Of a DNA stretch of 64,000 bases, positions 1 through 8,326 are shown piece by piece (position 1 is the first letter of the stretch; each line of letters opens with the position of its first letter). The notes beneath the pieces were generated by a model that was given only the letters and a program-made list of their open reading frames with translations, did no database searches and was not told where the DNA came from. The DNA comes from an uncultured Corynebacterium sp. Lineage in GTDB: Bacteria; Actinomycetota; Actinomycetes; Mycobacteriales; Mycobacteriaceae. Made by a program: the position numbers and the translations under genes. The stretch covers positions 8,883 through 72,882 of the forward strand of contig NZ_CABTZR010000004.1 in NCBI RefSeq assembly GCF_902489365.1. The letters are read 5' to 3'.

Positions 1-1531
1 ACACGGTGGCATAGCCGCGTTCTGCCAGCTGGGTGCCGGTCTGGGGGTTGAGGTAGGCCATGATCGCCGGATTCGTGGTCATGCCGGCGGCGATGCCCAT
101 CGACTCATCAAACTTCAGGCCCAGCACCAGCATGGATACCGCGACGATGCCGATGGCGGAGACCAGCGACAGCACAATGCCCACGCCTATGTACTTCAGG
201 GAGGTCGGATCCGACAAGGCATCACGGAACTGGCCGCCTGCCGACGTACCCACGCCCGCCAGGAACAAGGTCAAGCCCAGCGTGGAGATAGTCTGCTTGG
301 CGTGGAAAGGCAGCTGCCAGTTAATCGGGCCCGAGCGGCCCAGCGCGCCCAGGATGAGGCCGACGACGATGGGGCCGCCACCGAAGCCAAAGGACAGCGT
401 CGTGCCACCCGGCAGCGGAATCGGGATAGCGCCGAAGAGCAGACCAATAAAGAGGCCGAGGGCAAAGGGGAAGAGATCGACGTTGCCGAGTTTGGCTTCG
501 GAGTCGCCGAGGAAACGGCGGACGTCGTCAAGCCTGCCCGGCGCGGTGATAACGCGCACGCGGTCCGAGTAGTGCAGGACGGTTTCCTCGTTCGGCACGA
601 CGTCGGAGTCGCCGCGGCGCACGCGCGCGATGAGGAAGCCTTCCTTGACAGTGTCCAAGTCCTTGAGCTGATAGCCGGCAACACGTGGGCTGGACACGGT
701 CAGGCGGCGGTAGACCAGGCCATCTTCCTCGTGAAGGTTGAGGTGGATCTCCTCACCCAGCTGGGAAATCGCGCTATCGAGCGCTGGTGCCGTGCCGTTG
801 AGCAAGAGCTCCATGCCGGCGCGCAGCGGCAGCTCCGGGTAGGCCAGGTTGTGGTTGTGGGGATTGTTGACGTGGCGGGTAGCGATGACGCGCTCGCCGG
901 TTACTTCCTGCAGCTCCCCCACCGTGGCATCGAAGTCGCGGTTCAGGCGCACCGCCCGCCACTCCAGTGGCTCGGCAATCATGCCCTCGGCGCGGGCATC
1001 CTCAACGTGGTTCACACGCAGCATCTTCGCACCGATCGCGGCCACCAGAATGGTGCCGATAATGCAGCCGGGGTAGGCCAGCGAATAGCCCACCACCGGG
1101 GTGCTATCGCCGCCTAGGGCCTCGACGACCGCGGCCATACCGGGCGTCGAGCTCAGCGAACCTGCAAGGGTGCCCACGCTGATCGCAGGGTCCAGATCAA
1201 AGAGGCGCATCGCTAGGGTTGTCAGCCCCGCCAGAATGAAGAAGAAGACGATGACCACCATGGACATCTTCCATCCACGCCGACGGAAATCTTCGAAGAA
1301 GCTGCGGCCGAAGTTCAGGCCGATGACGTAAACGAAGATGGCCAGACCGAACTGATAAACAAAGGCGGGGACCACGATGTCCGGGTTCGCCGCGGACAGG
1401 CCCAAAGCCACGAACATCGCCGCGGCGGCGCCGAGCGAAATGCCGAAGACATTGATCTTGCCCACGGCCAGTCCCACCGCCATGATCAGAAAGAGCGTCA
1501 GCAGGGGCTGTTCAGCAAGAAAAGCCAGCAC
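1..1531 (-). CDS. AspT/YidE-family exporter (partial, C-terminus off window)
   Basis: This is a membrane transporter of the aspartate-alanine exchanger (AspT/YidE) family, a family that in corynebacteria includes the succinate exporter SucE. About 510 residues are visible. They begin LAFLAEQPLLTLFL with several hydrophobic segments, then a hydrophilic middle with two RCK_C/TrkA_C-like stretches (around VGELQEVTGERVIATR and AGYQLKDLDTVKEGFLIARV), then more membrane segments with the Gly-rich GGGPIVVGLILGALGR. The start is GTG at 1531, the first start after an in-frame stop, 1 nt beyond the tsaE stop, so it is probably co-transcribed with tsaE and alr. The C-terminus lies beyond base 1. The substrate cannot be told from sequence. 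Confidence 0.85.
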   Translation of the reverse strand, partial: MLAFLAEQPLLTLFLIMAVGLAVGKINVFGISLGAAAAMFVALGLSAANPDIVVPAFVYQFGLAIFVYVIGLNFGRSFFEDFRRRGWKMSMVVIVFFFILAGLTTLAMRLFDLDPAISVGTLAGSLSSTPGMAAVVEALGGDSTPVVGYSLAYPGCIIGTILVAAIGAKMLRVNHVEDARAEGMIAEPLEWRAVRLNRDFDATVGELQEVTGERVIATRHVNNPHNHNLAYPELPLRAGMELLLNGTAPALDSAISQLGEEIHLNLHEEDGLVYRRLTVSSPRVAGYQLKDLDTVKEGFLIARVRRGDSDVVPNEETVLHYSDRVRVITAPGRLDDVRRFLGDSEAKLGNVDLFPFALGLFIGLLFGAIPIPLPGGTTLSFGFGGGPIVVGLILGALGRSGPINWQLPFHAKQTISTLGLTLFLAGVGTSAGGQFRDALSDPTSLKYIGVGIVLSLVSAIGIVAVSMLVLGLKFDESMGIAAGMTTNPAIMAYLNPQTGTQLAERGYATV

Positions 1532-1532
1532 G

Positions 1533-1997
1533 TTAATTCACCCATTTCCATGTAAAGACGCGGACGTCATCCTCCGAGTCGCGGTTAATTGTGATGGCGA
1601 GATACGCATCAGACAGGCGCTCCATGAAGCCCCCACCCCACTCGGCGACGACGACGGCGTCCTCAATTTCGGTGTCTAAGTCTAGACTGTCCAGCTCCCC
1701 CAACGGATCATCCGAATGATCGAGCAGGCGGTAGGCATCCACGTGCACCAACGTCGGCCCGCCCACGCGGGAAGGGTGCTCGCGCGCGATGACGAAGGTC
1801 GGCGAGGTCACCCGCCCCTTCACCTGCATTCCGCGGGCAATGCCCTGCGTAAAGGTGGTTTTCCCGGCGCCCAAGGGGCCATCGAGGATCACCAAGTCCC
1901 CTGCTTCCAGCGCCGCGCCTAACTCTTCACCAAAGGCCTGGGCATCCTCCGGGGTGGCAGCCACGCGGCGCCCTTCGTGCGGAAAATCACTGCGCAT
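1533..1997 (-). CDS. tsaE: tRNA threonylcarbamoyladenosine biosynthesis ATPase TsaE
   Basis: TsaE is the small P-loop ATPase that works with TsaB and TsaD to make t6A37 on ANN-decoding tRNAs in the cytoplasm. The 154-residue product has the family signature: Walker A GPLGAGKTT, the following SPTFVIARE block, HVDAYRL, and a late VVAEWGGG. I chose ATG at 1997, which has an AAGGAG site just upstream, over a longer in-frame start at 2057 that lies inside alr. The chosen start overlaps the alr stop by 11 nt, which suggests translational coupling. tsaB and tsaD are not in the window. Confidence 0.93.
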   Translation of the reverse strand: MRSDFPHEGRRVAATPEDAQAFGEELGAALEAGDLVILDGPLGAGKTTFTQGIARGMQVKGRVTSPTFVIAREHPSRVGGPTLVHVDAYRLLDHSDDPLGELDSLDLDTEIEDAVVVAEWGGGFMERLSDAYLAITINRDSEDDVRVFTWKWVN

Positions 1998-3093
1998 CGT
2001 TAGCTCCTTCACAATAGGTGCGCGTGGTGCGTCCGGTGGGGCGGCACACCACTTCATAGTTGATCGTGCCAGCGGCCGCGGCTAATTCTGTAGCGCTCAT
2101 ACCGCCGCGCCCAAAGATAACGGCAGTGTCTCCGGCGCGCACGCCGTGAGGGTTCGCGCCGAGGTCGACGACGATCTGGTCCATGCAGACCCGCCCCACC
2201 TGCTGGTAGAGCTCACCACCAATGCCTACCTGCAGCGCTCCCTGGAAGGCGCGCGGCAGGCCATCGGCATACCCCACGCTGACGGTGGCGAGCTCGCGGT
2301 CACTATCCGCGGTCCAGGTCAGGCCGTAACATGTGGACTCCCCCGCCGAAATCGGCTTCACGGCAACGACGGAAGCCTCCCACGTCATGGCTGGTTCCAG
2401 CCCATGGTCGAGCCCGTCCACCGGTTCGAGCCCATACAGGGCCACACCGGCGCGCACTTGTTCAAAACGTGCTGAGGGGCGAGTCAATGCCGCCGGCGAA
2501 TTGGCAAGGTGGTTCAGCGGACACTCCAGGCCCACGTCGCGGGCAAGCGCTAGGGCCTGGCGGAACTCCGCCTCCTGATGATCATTGTGTGGGTGCTCCG
2601 GTTCGTCCGCACAAGCAAAGTGGGACATGAGGCCGAGGACGGTGATGTGGGGGGCGTCGGCAAGCAGGCGGAAGGTCTCCTCCCACGCATGCTTGTCGAC
2701 GCCCGAGCGGTGCATCCCCGTCTCCACCATCACGAAGACTTCGGTGGGAGTCTCGGCGGCAATGAGTGCTTGGGCGTGCGCCAGCGAAGGGATGCCGATC
2801 TGGATACCAGCGGCGAGGGCCGGGGCGATGTCCTCTGTTGGCTCCCACAGCCAAGCAGCGATGGGGAGGGTGTCGATCACCTTCCGCAAAGCTACTGCCT
2901 CAGCTAAGGTGGCCACCCCGAAGGCGTCTGCCCCCGCCTTCGCCATGACCGGTGCGCAGCGCTCGATGCCGTGGCCATAGGCATCCGCCTTGACCACGCA
3001 CATGAGGCGGGCCGGGGCCACCGCCTCCTTCACGCGAGCAACATTGTGGGCAATAGCGTTGAGGTCAACGGTGGTTTTTAACATACCCACCAT
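1987..3093 (-). CDS. alr: Alanine racemase
   Basis: This PLP enzyme interconverts L- and D-alanine to supply peptidoglycan precursors. The 368-residue product carries the PLP-lysine motif VVKADAYGHG (Lys35) near the N-terminus. A tyrosine in the CYGLTW stretch fits the catalytic Tyr region, and GYADGLPRAF and the C-terminal RVCMDQIVVDLG block are typical of Alr. The start could be Met1 (3093) or Met4 (3084); neither has a strong ribosome site. It lies 22 nt after the glmS stop and overlaps tsaE, so glmS-alr-tsaE-exporter looks like one cell-envelope transcription unit. Confidence 0.95.
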   Translation of the reverse strand: MVGMLKTTVDLNAIAHNVARVKEAVAPARLMCVVKADAYGHGIERCAPVMAKAGADAFGVATLAEAVALRKVIDTLPIAAWLWEPTEDIAPALAAGIQIGIPSLAHAQALIAAETPTEVFVMVETGMHRSGVDKHAWEETFRLLADAPHITVLGLMSHFACADEPEHPHNDHQEAEFRQALALARDVGLECPLNHLANSPAALTRPSARFEQVRAGVALYGLEPVDGLDHGLEPAMTWEASVVAVKPISAGESTCYGLTWTADSDRELATVSVGYADGLPRAFQGALQVGIGGELYQQVGRVCMDQIVVDLGANPHGVRAGDTAVIFGRGGMSATELAAAAGTINYEVVCRPTGRTTRTYCEGANDAQ

Positions 3094-3115
3094 TGTGCCA
3101 CTTGAGGGCTCAGCG

Positions 3116-4987
3116 CTATTCGACGGTCACGGACTTCGCCAGGTTGCGCGGCTGGTCCACGTCATAGCCCTTGGCGGTGGCTACACCGCAGGCGAAAATC
3201 TGCAGCGGAACGGTAGCCAGCAGCGGCTGCATCAGCGTCGGCGCCTGCGGGATGCGGATGGTGTGGTTGGCGTAGGCCTCGACGGCCGCGTCGCCTTCTT
3301 CCGCGATGACGATGGTGATAGCACCGCGGGCGCGGATCTCCTGGATGTTGGAGACGACCTTAGCGTGCAGGGAATCGCGGCCGCGCGGGGAAGGCACGAT
3401 GACGAAGACCGGCTGGCCCTCCTCGATGAGCGCGATCGGGCCATGCTTGAGCTCGCCGGCAGCGAAACCTTCGGCATGCAGGTAGGCGATCTCCTTGAGC
3501 TTGAGCGCGCCCTCCAGCGCGACTGGGAAGCCGACGTGGCGGCCGAGGAAGAGCACCGACTTAGCGTTCTCCATAGCGTTGGCCAGATCGTAGACCTGCT
3601 TCTCGTTGTCGATGACTGCCTGGACCTTATCCGGCATCGCACGCAGGTCATTCAAGACGGAGTTGACCTCATCGGAGAACATGTTGCCGCGCAGGCGCGC
3701 CAGGTAGAGGCCCAGCAGGTAGGTCGCGGTGATCTGTGCCAGGAAGGCCTTGGTGGAGGCCACGGCGATCTCCGGGCCGGCATGGGTATACAAAGCGGCG
3801 TCGGACTCGCGCGGGATGGAGGAACCCTGGGTGTTGCAAATAGCAATCACCTTGGCGCCCTGCTGGCGGGCGTGGCGCACGGCCATGAGAGTATCCATGG
3901 TCTCGCCCGACTGGGACAGGGCCACGACCAGGGTCTTCTCGTTGACGATCGGATCGCGGTAGCGGAATTCGTGAGCCAGCTCCACCTCACACGGGATGCG
4001 GCACCAGTGCTCGATGGCGTAGCGCGCGACGTGTCCGGCATAAGCGGCGGTGCCGCAGGCGATGACGATGATCTTGTCGATGGACTTGAGCACCGACTCC
4101 TCGATGCGGATCTCATCGAGGACCAGGTTGCCAGTCTCGTCGAGGCGGCCCAGCAACGTATCGCGCACGGCCGCTGGCTGGTCGTGGATTTCCTTCTCCA
4201 TGAAGGAGTTAAAGCCGCCCTTTTCAGCAGCAGCGGCGTCCCATTTGATCTCGAAAGGCTTGCCCTGGGCCGGGTTGCCGTCGTAGTCGGTGATCTCGAT
4301 GTCATCCGCGGTGATGGTCACGACCTGGTCGTTGTCCATCTCCACGGCGGACTTGGTGTAGTCGATGAAGCCGGAGACATCCGAGCCGAGGAAGTTCTCG
4401 CCCTCGCCCAAACCGATGACCAGCGGCGAATCGCGGCGCGCAGCCACGATTCGGTCTGCCTGCTCGGCATGAATAGCCAAGAGGGTGAACGCACCTTCCA
4501 GGCGCTTGCCGGTCAACTGCATGGCCTTGGTGAGGTCGCCGTGGGCCTCGTTGTGGAAGACATCCGCCAGCAGGGTGGCGGCAACCTCAGTATCGGTCTC
4601 GGACACAAAGTTATGGCCCTTGCCCTCCAGCTCGCTCTTGAGCTCGGCGAAGTTCTCGATGATGCCGTTGTGCACGACGGCGAGCTTGCCGCCGTCCACC
4701 ACGTGCGGGTGGGCGTTCAGATCGGTTGGACCACCGTGGGTTGCCCAGCGGGTGTGCCCGATGCCCAGGACGGAATCCTTGAGTGGGCGCGCAGCGATTT
4801 CAGCTTCCAGCGCAGCGACCTTTCCAGCCTTTTTGCGCCAGGAGATCTCCCCATCGGCGTACATTGCGACGCCTGCTGAGTCATAGCCGCGATACTCCAG
4901 TCGGCGCAGGCCCTCCAGCACAACGTCGAGGGCAAAGTACTCACGACCATCGGTGTTATGGCCAATGTATCCAACGATTCCACACAT
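3116..4987 (-). CDS. glmS: Glutamine--fructose-6-phosphate aminotransferase (isomerizing)
   Basis: GlmS makes glucosamine-6-phosphate from fructose-6-phosphate and glutamine, the first step to UDP-GlcNAc. The 623-residue protein begins MCGIVGYIG, so Cys2 becomes the N-terminal glutaminase nucleophile after Met removal. The glutaminase motifs RGYDSAG and HTRWATHG follow, then two SIS sugar-isomerase domains, and the family's C-terminal NLAKSVTVE. I placed the start at the Met preceding Cys2, not the longer in-frame start at 5029. A TAAAAT box ends 8 nt before this ATG, with a weak -35 (TTCGGC) 16 nt further up, so the mRNA may be leaderless. No glmS ribozyme is seen. glmM, the next enzyme of the pathway, is 4 kb away. 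Confidence 0.97.
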   Translation of the reverse strand: MCGIVGYIGHNTDGREYFALDVVLEGLRRLEYRGYDSAGVAMYADGEISWRKKAGKVAALEAEIAARPLKDSVLGIGHTRWATHGGPTDLNAHPHVVDGGKLAVVHNGIIENFAELKSELEGKGHNFVSETDTEVAATLLADVFHNEAHGDLTKAMQLTGKRLEGAFTLLAIHAEQADRIVAARRDSPLVIGLGEGENFLGSDVSGFIDYTKSAVEMDNDQVVTITADDIEITDYDGNPAQGKPFEIKWDAAAAEKGGFNSFMEKEIHDQPAAVRDTLLGRLDETGNLVLDEIRIEESVLKSIDKIIVIACGTAAYAGHVARYAIEHWCRIPCEVELAHEFRYRDPIVNEKTLVVALSQSGETMDTLMAVRHARQQGAKVIAICNTQGSSIPRESDAALYTHAGPEIAVASTKAFLAQITATYLLGLYLARLRGNMFSDEVNSVLNDLRAMPDKVQAVIDNEKQVYDLANAMENAKSVLFLGRHVGFPVALEGALKLKEIAYLHAEGFAAGELKHGPIALIEEGQPVFVIVPSPRGRDSLHAKVVSNIQEIRARGAITIVIAEEGDAAVEAYANHTIRIPQAPTLMQPLLATVPLQIFACGVATAKGYDVDQPRNLAKSVTVE

Positions 4988-5108
4988 GGAACGGAATTTT
5001 ACAGCATGATTTATCGTGCCGAACCGCAAGGAGCGTGCTTAAAACCTTCCCCCACCTATCTGGTACATGTCCACCTCTTTGTCTACGCTTTCCTCTATTC
5101 TGTAAAGC

Positions 5109-5942
5109 GTGTCTGCGAATTTGAAGAAGCATCTCGGTACGTTGTCCAAGCGCGGCCCGCACCGCGTCCTCGTTGGGGACCTGTCTTATGCAGGGCTGGA
5201 AGGCAAGGTCTACACCCCTGCTGAAGGCAAAGGCCTGCCCGCCGTGGCGTTTGCTCACGACTGGACAAAGAACATCAAGGACTACCACGCCACCCTGCGC
5301 CACCTGGCCAGCTGGGGCATCGTGGTGGTTGCTCCCGATACGGAGACTGGTGTCTTTGCCAAGCACCGTAACCTGGCTGCTGACCTCGAATCGGCCCTGC
5401 AGATTGCCGCCGGCGTTAGGCTAGGCGCTGGCAAGATTTCGGTGTCAGCCTCCAAGCTGGGTGTCTTCGGCCATGGCATGGGCGGCGGCGTAGCCACCTT
5501 GGCTGCCGTGGATAACCCGAAGGTCCGCGCCGTCGCAGCCCTCTACCCTGCTGATACCTCACCATCCGCCGTTCAAGCTGCCCGCACTGTTAAGGCGCGC
5601 GGCCTCGTTATCGGCGCGGGCCAGGATGACATCTTCCGTGCCGGCAACCCCGCGAAGCTGGCCAACGCGTGGGGCGGACCGGTGGCCTACCGGGAGATTG
5701 CCAAGGGCACGCAGTCCGGTTTCAGTGAGGATAAGTTCTTCAAGTTGGCACTCGGTTCCGGCTTCTTCCAGGGCTCCGCAGTCGAGACCGCCCGCGGCCT
5801 TGTGACCGGCTTCTTCCTTTCCACCCTGGCTGGCGAATCCAAGTATGACGGCTTTGCGGCTGCCGACGCCTCCGCGAAGGGCGTTGAGAGCTTCACCGGC
5901 GAGGACTTGGCCCAACGCGCCGGATTTGAGCACAGCAAATAA
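5109..5942 (+). CDS. Alpha/beta hydrolase-fold protein lacking the nucleophile serine
   Basis: This is a 277-residue alpha/beta-hydrolase-fold protein resembling dienelactone hydrolases (VYTPAEGKGLPAVAFAHDW, a nucleophile-elbow region and an Asp-containing AGQDDIF segment). The elbow reads FGHGMGGG, where the usual GxSxG would be GHSMGG, so the catalytic Ser appears replaced by Gly. It may be a non-hydrolytic paralogue. GTG at 5109 lies 7 nt after a TATTCT -10 box, so translation is probably leaderless. It is divergent from glmS and ends at a strong hairpin terminator. Confidence 0.8.
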   Translation: MSANLKKHLGTLSKRGPHRVLVGDLSYAGLEGKVYTPAEGKGLPAVAFAHDWTKNIKDYHATLRHLASWGIVVVAPDTETGVFAKHRNLAADLESALQIAAGVRLGAGKISVSASKLGVFGHGMGGGVATLAAVDNPKVRAVAALYPADTSPSAVQAARTVKARGLVIGAGQDDIFRAGNPAKLANAWGGPVAYREIAKGTQSGFSEDKFFKLALGSGFFQGSAVETARGLVTGFFLSTLAGESKYDGFAAADASAKGVESFTGEDLAQRAGFEHSK

Positions 5943-5981
5943 AGCTCCAACGAAATAACGCTTCACGGCGCGGCTTTTCCT

Positions 5982-6020
5982 AACTACAGCAGGACGATCA
6001 GTTGTCGTCCTGCTGTAGTT
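5982..6020 (+). terminator. Strong hairpin terminator with 16-bp perfect stem
   Basis: AACTACAGCAGGACGA (5982-5997) and its exact complement (6005-6020) flank a 7-nt loop, followed on the plus strand by GTTTT. It ends the hydrolase gene at 5942. The right arm also encodes the last residues (LQQDDN) of the opposite-strand small membrane protein. Confidence 0.8.
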
Positions 6021-6222
6021 GTTTTAGCTTAGGGACTTCAAGAAAATACCAGGCAATAAGTGCAATGCCCGGCAGAAGCAACTGAGCGGCCGTCCACAGC
6101 TTTATGTGGGACATTTCTCTGTCGAATTTAATCTCAATGCCAAGCACAACAAAAGCCACCAAGAGATACAGCATGGGAAGAACGCCCCACAGGACGTCAT
6201 AAAGCCAAGGCACTGTTGTCAT
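5998..6222 (-). CDS. Small two-helix membrane protein
   Basis: This 74-residue protein has two hydrophobic helices (VLPMLYLLVAFVVLGIEI and LLLPGIALIAWYFLEV) separated by a charged loop, and ends in a polar LQQDDN tail. The second half (LLLPGIALIAWYFL) is loosely like the PLDc_N membrane domain, but the match is too weak to name. ATG at 6222 has a GAGGAG site upstream. It is the last minus-strand gene after the T7SS-linked set 6321-8637, separated by 98 nt, and may be co-transcribed. Function unknown. Confidence 0.6.
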   Translation of the reverse strand: MTTVPWLYDVLWGVLPMLYLLVAFVVLGIEIKFDREMSHIKLWTAAQLLLPGIALIAWYFLEVPKLKQLQQDDN

Positions 6223-6320
6223 GCGGCATTCTCCTCACCCTGGTTGATACGTGCAGTAGGCAGTCACCTCACGGTATCACCTGTGATTGCGAGGAACCAG
6301 ACTTGTTTCTCGCTGCTGCT

Positions 6321-6593
6321 TCAGCTGCGCCTGAGCACCGACTGCACCTGACCGCGCGGACGGCCCCGGCCCTGCCCCTGCGCTTGACTATGCGGCACGC
6401 CCCTGGGCTCTGGGTTTCGCCCCGGCGTATGTGTGTGCGGCGCATGTGCGTGCGCTTGAGCTTGGGCCGCGCGCTGAGCGGACTTCTCAAGCTCGTCCTG
6501 TGCCTTGGCCATCGCTTTCTCAAACTCCAGCAGCCGTGCGGCTGTGCGCTCACGGAATCCGCGTGCGAACTCATCGAAATCATTGTGCGGCAT
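6321..6593 (-). CDS. Short charged T7SS-linked protein
   Basis: This 90-residue protein has a helical, charged N-terminal half (MPHNDFDEFARGFRERTA, then AKAQDELEKSAQRAA), suggesting a coiled coil, and a low-complexity His/Pro/Gln/Gly/Arg tail. No signal peptide or membrane helix is evident. The ATG overlaps the upstream stop (TAATG at 6593-6595), so it is translationally coupled to the 577-residue Cys-rich protein. Context suggests a partner or chaperone of that protein. The family is not recognised. Confidence 0.65.
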   Translation of the reverse strand: MPHNDFDEFARGFRERTAARLLEFEKAMAKAQDELEKSAQRAAQAQAHAHAPHTHTPGRNPEPRGVPHSQAQGQGRGRPRGQVQSVLRRS

Positions 6594-8326
6594 TACCACT
6601 GCCCTGCCTTTCGCGCCTGTACGGATGGGGAATCTGAGCTTTCATCCGGTGTCGTTTCCGGTGTCATTTCTGGTGCGGCTCCCACCCCAGGGCCCGGCCC
6701 AGGGGCTGGCTCAGGGGCCGGTTCCGGGGCTGGCACCGGTGCCGGCGCTTCCGCTGCCTGCATGTGCGCCAGCTTCTCCGGTGGGGCTTCTGGCTCCGGA
6801 ACGTTAGCGAGCTCTGGCGGTGGTGGCGTGACTCCGTTGTCCGGGGCTGGTTCTGGCGCCGCCGGTGGTCCCGGCTCCGGTTCCGGCTGCGGCTCGGGCT
6901 CTGGTTCGGGCTCAGGCACAGGTTCCGACTCTGGCTCAGGCAGATTCTCAATGAAATCCGCCGCGGCTTCAGCCAGCAGACCAAGCCCCAGAATGGCAAC
7001 TCCCACGCCTAGGATTCCCAGACTTCCACAGCAGGATTCCTCCGGCTTGCACTCACAGGCTTCCGCGTTAGGACTCTCGCCGCTGTCTTCCTCACAGTCT
7101 TCAGCTTCTACAGGCTCGTCAGGCTCCTCGGCCTCTTCGACTTCCTGTACCGCCTCCTCCGGGCAGTCAGTCACCTCCGTTTGCACGGGTGCGGTGGGCA
7201 CGTCAACCTCGCTGGGTGCCTCAATCCCGGCGTCGGCCGGCGTGGTGGTTCCTACGTCGCGCGGCTGCTCAGTGCAGGTACAAGACTGCTGCTCCTCCTT
7301 CTCCGCGTGGCACCCGCACGGCTTGTGCTCTTCTTCTGTTGCGGTGGAATCGGGTGTGGGCTGCGCTTGCGCTGCGGGCTCAGTCGGCACGGTATGCGGC
7401 GTGTTCGGTTTCGTTGGCTGAGGCTTATCTTCAGCCGGCGGGCATTCTTCTTCCGTCACCGCCGCGGGCTGGGTTGGCTCAGATTTTTCTGGCGGTGCCA
7501 CCGGTTTGTCTGGTTCCGGCTCGACTGGTTGCTGCGGTGCAGCGGGCTGCGCTGTCGGCGCCGGTGCCGTTGGCTGGGCTTGCGCCGGTGCCGTTGGTTC
7601 AGCGGGGCTCGCAGGTTTCGTCGGTTCACAGGGCTCAGGATCCGGTTGTGGGCACTCCTGCGGCTTCTCTTCGCCACCGCATTCAGGCTCAGGCGGGGTT
7701 TCCGGCAGCTCCCGCTCGCATACCTCGGTGCAACGCTTTTCAAACTCGCCGTAGCAATTCTCAATGGCAGTGTCGCGGTCCCGGCAGGTTTGCGAAATGG
7801 TGTCGTTCGTCTGGTCGATCAGGTCACCGCCAATGCGCGAAACAACCGGGACGATGGCCTTGCCCAACGGGTGCCGCTGCAAGAGCATGGTCAAGATATT
7901 TAGCAGCGGAATTACAGCAGAGATCAACTCCGCTACGGCAGATTCGGAAACACTAACCACGTCTTCGATGGCCTCGGAGCACTGCTGCGCGGACTCCACC
8001 AAGTCATCGGCTTCGTCCCTCTCCTTCTCAAAGTCATCCTGCACGCCGCGCAGGTGATCCATGATTGCTCCCCCAGCCAGCGACAGCACCGTGCCAAGGA
8101 GGAAATCCCGCAGACCATTGCCGCCGCGCCGCGGACGTCGCGCGCCCATCGCCGACGCGGTATGCGTCACTAGCTCTCCTGGGTTGATCCCGTCGACGGA
8201 ACCGACCATGTCCCCTAACAAATCAATCGGTGTGCTGGGACCGGAGTAGCCGCCAAGGCTCGCAGCCTGAAATTGGGAGACTACCTGTGAATAATCACCC
8301 AAGAGCGACTTGATCATCGTGGACAT
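6593..8326 (-). CDS. Large Pro/Glu/Cys-rich T7SS-linked protein
   Basis: This 577-residue protein has no classical signal peptide. Residues 1-75 resemble a soluble leader (MSTMIKSLLGDYSQVVSQFQ). Then comes a hydrophobic stretch (LRDFLLGTVLSLAGGAI) and a helical region with paired Cys. A long Pro/Glu/Cys-rich segment follows (for example ECGGEEKPQECPQPDPEPC and CGCHAEKEEQQSCTC). Near residue 450 is a hydrophobic segment (SLGILGVGVAILGLGLLAE), then a PEPEP/PAPEP tail. It is coupled by TGATG to the EspC-like gene upstream and by TAATG to the 90-residue gene downstream. I infer a T7SS substrate or surface protein from the neighbourhood and the shared promoter motif; no known domain is claimed. 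Confidence 0.75.
   Translation of the reverse strand: MSTMIKSLLGDYSQVVSQFQAASLGGYSGPSTPIDLLGDMVGSVDGINPGELVTHTASAMGARRPRRGGNGLRDFLLGTVLSLAGGAIMDHLRGVQDDFEKERDEADDLVESAQQCSEAIEDVVSVSESAVAELISAVIPLLNILTMLLQRHPLGKAIVPVVSRIGGDLIDQTNDTISQTCRDRDTAIENCYGEFEKRCTEVCERELPETPPEPECGGEEKPQECPQPDPEPCEPTKPASPAEPTAPAQAQPTAPAPTAQPAAPQQPVEPEPDKPVAPPEKSEPTQPAAVTEEECPPAEDKPQPTKPNTPHTVPTEPAAQAQPTPDSTATEEEHKPCGCHAEKEEQQSCTCTEQPRDVGTTTPADAGIEAPSEVDVPTAPVQTEVTDCPEEAVQEVEEAEEPDEPVEAEDCEEDSGESPNAEACECKPEESCCGSLGILGVGVAILGLGLLAEAAADFIENLPEPESEPVPEPEPEPEPQPEPEPGPPAAPEPAPDNGVTPPPPELANVPEPEAPPEKLAHMQAAEAPAPVPAPEPAPEPAPGPGPGVGAAPEMTPETTPDESSDSPSVQARKAGQW

Noticed and set aside
302..1117. Plus-strand 271-residue frame at the left edge
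   Set aside because: It is opposite the AspT/YidE exporter, whose membrane helices and RCK_C-like segments read clearly on the minus strand.
2990..4879. A 629-residue plus-strand frame opposite glmS
   Set aside because: It is the antisense shadow of glmS; it has no family features and no ribosome site.
4988..5108. glmS ribozyme or riboswitch
   Set aside because: The glmS-hydrolase gap is only about 120 nt, carries apparent leaderless promoters for both genes, and shows no ribozyme-like core.
6860..6960. Short tandem repeats resembling a CRISPR or satellite array
   Set aside because: They encode the PEPEP/PEPEPQ tract of the 577-residue protein; units are codon-level low complexity with no spacers.
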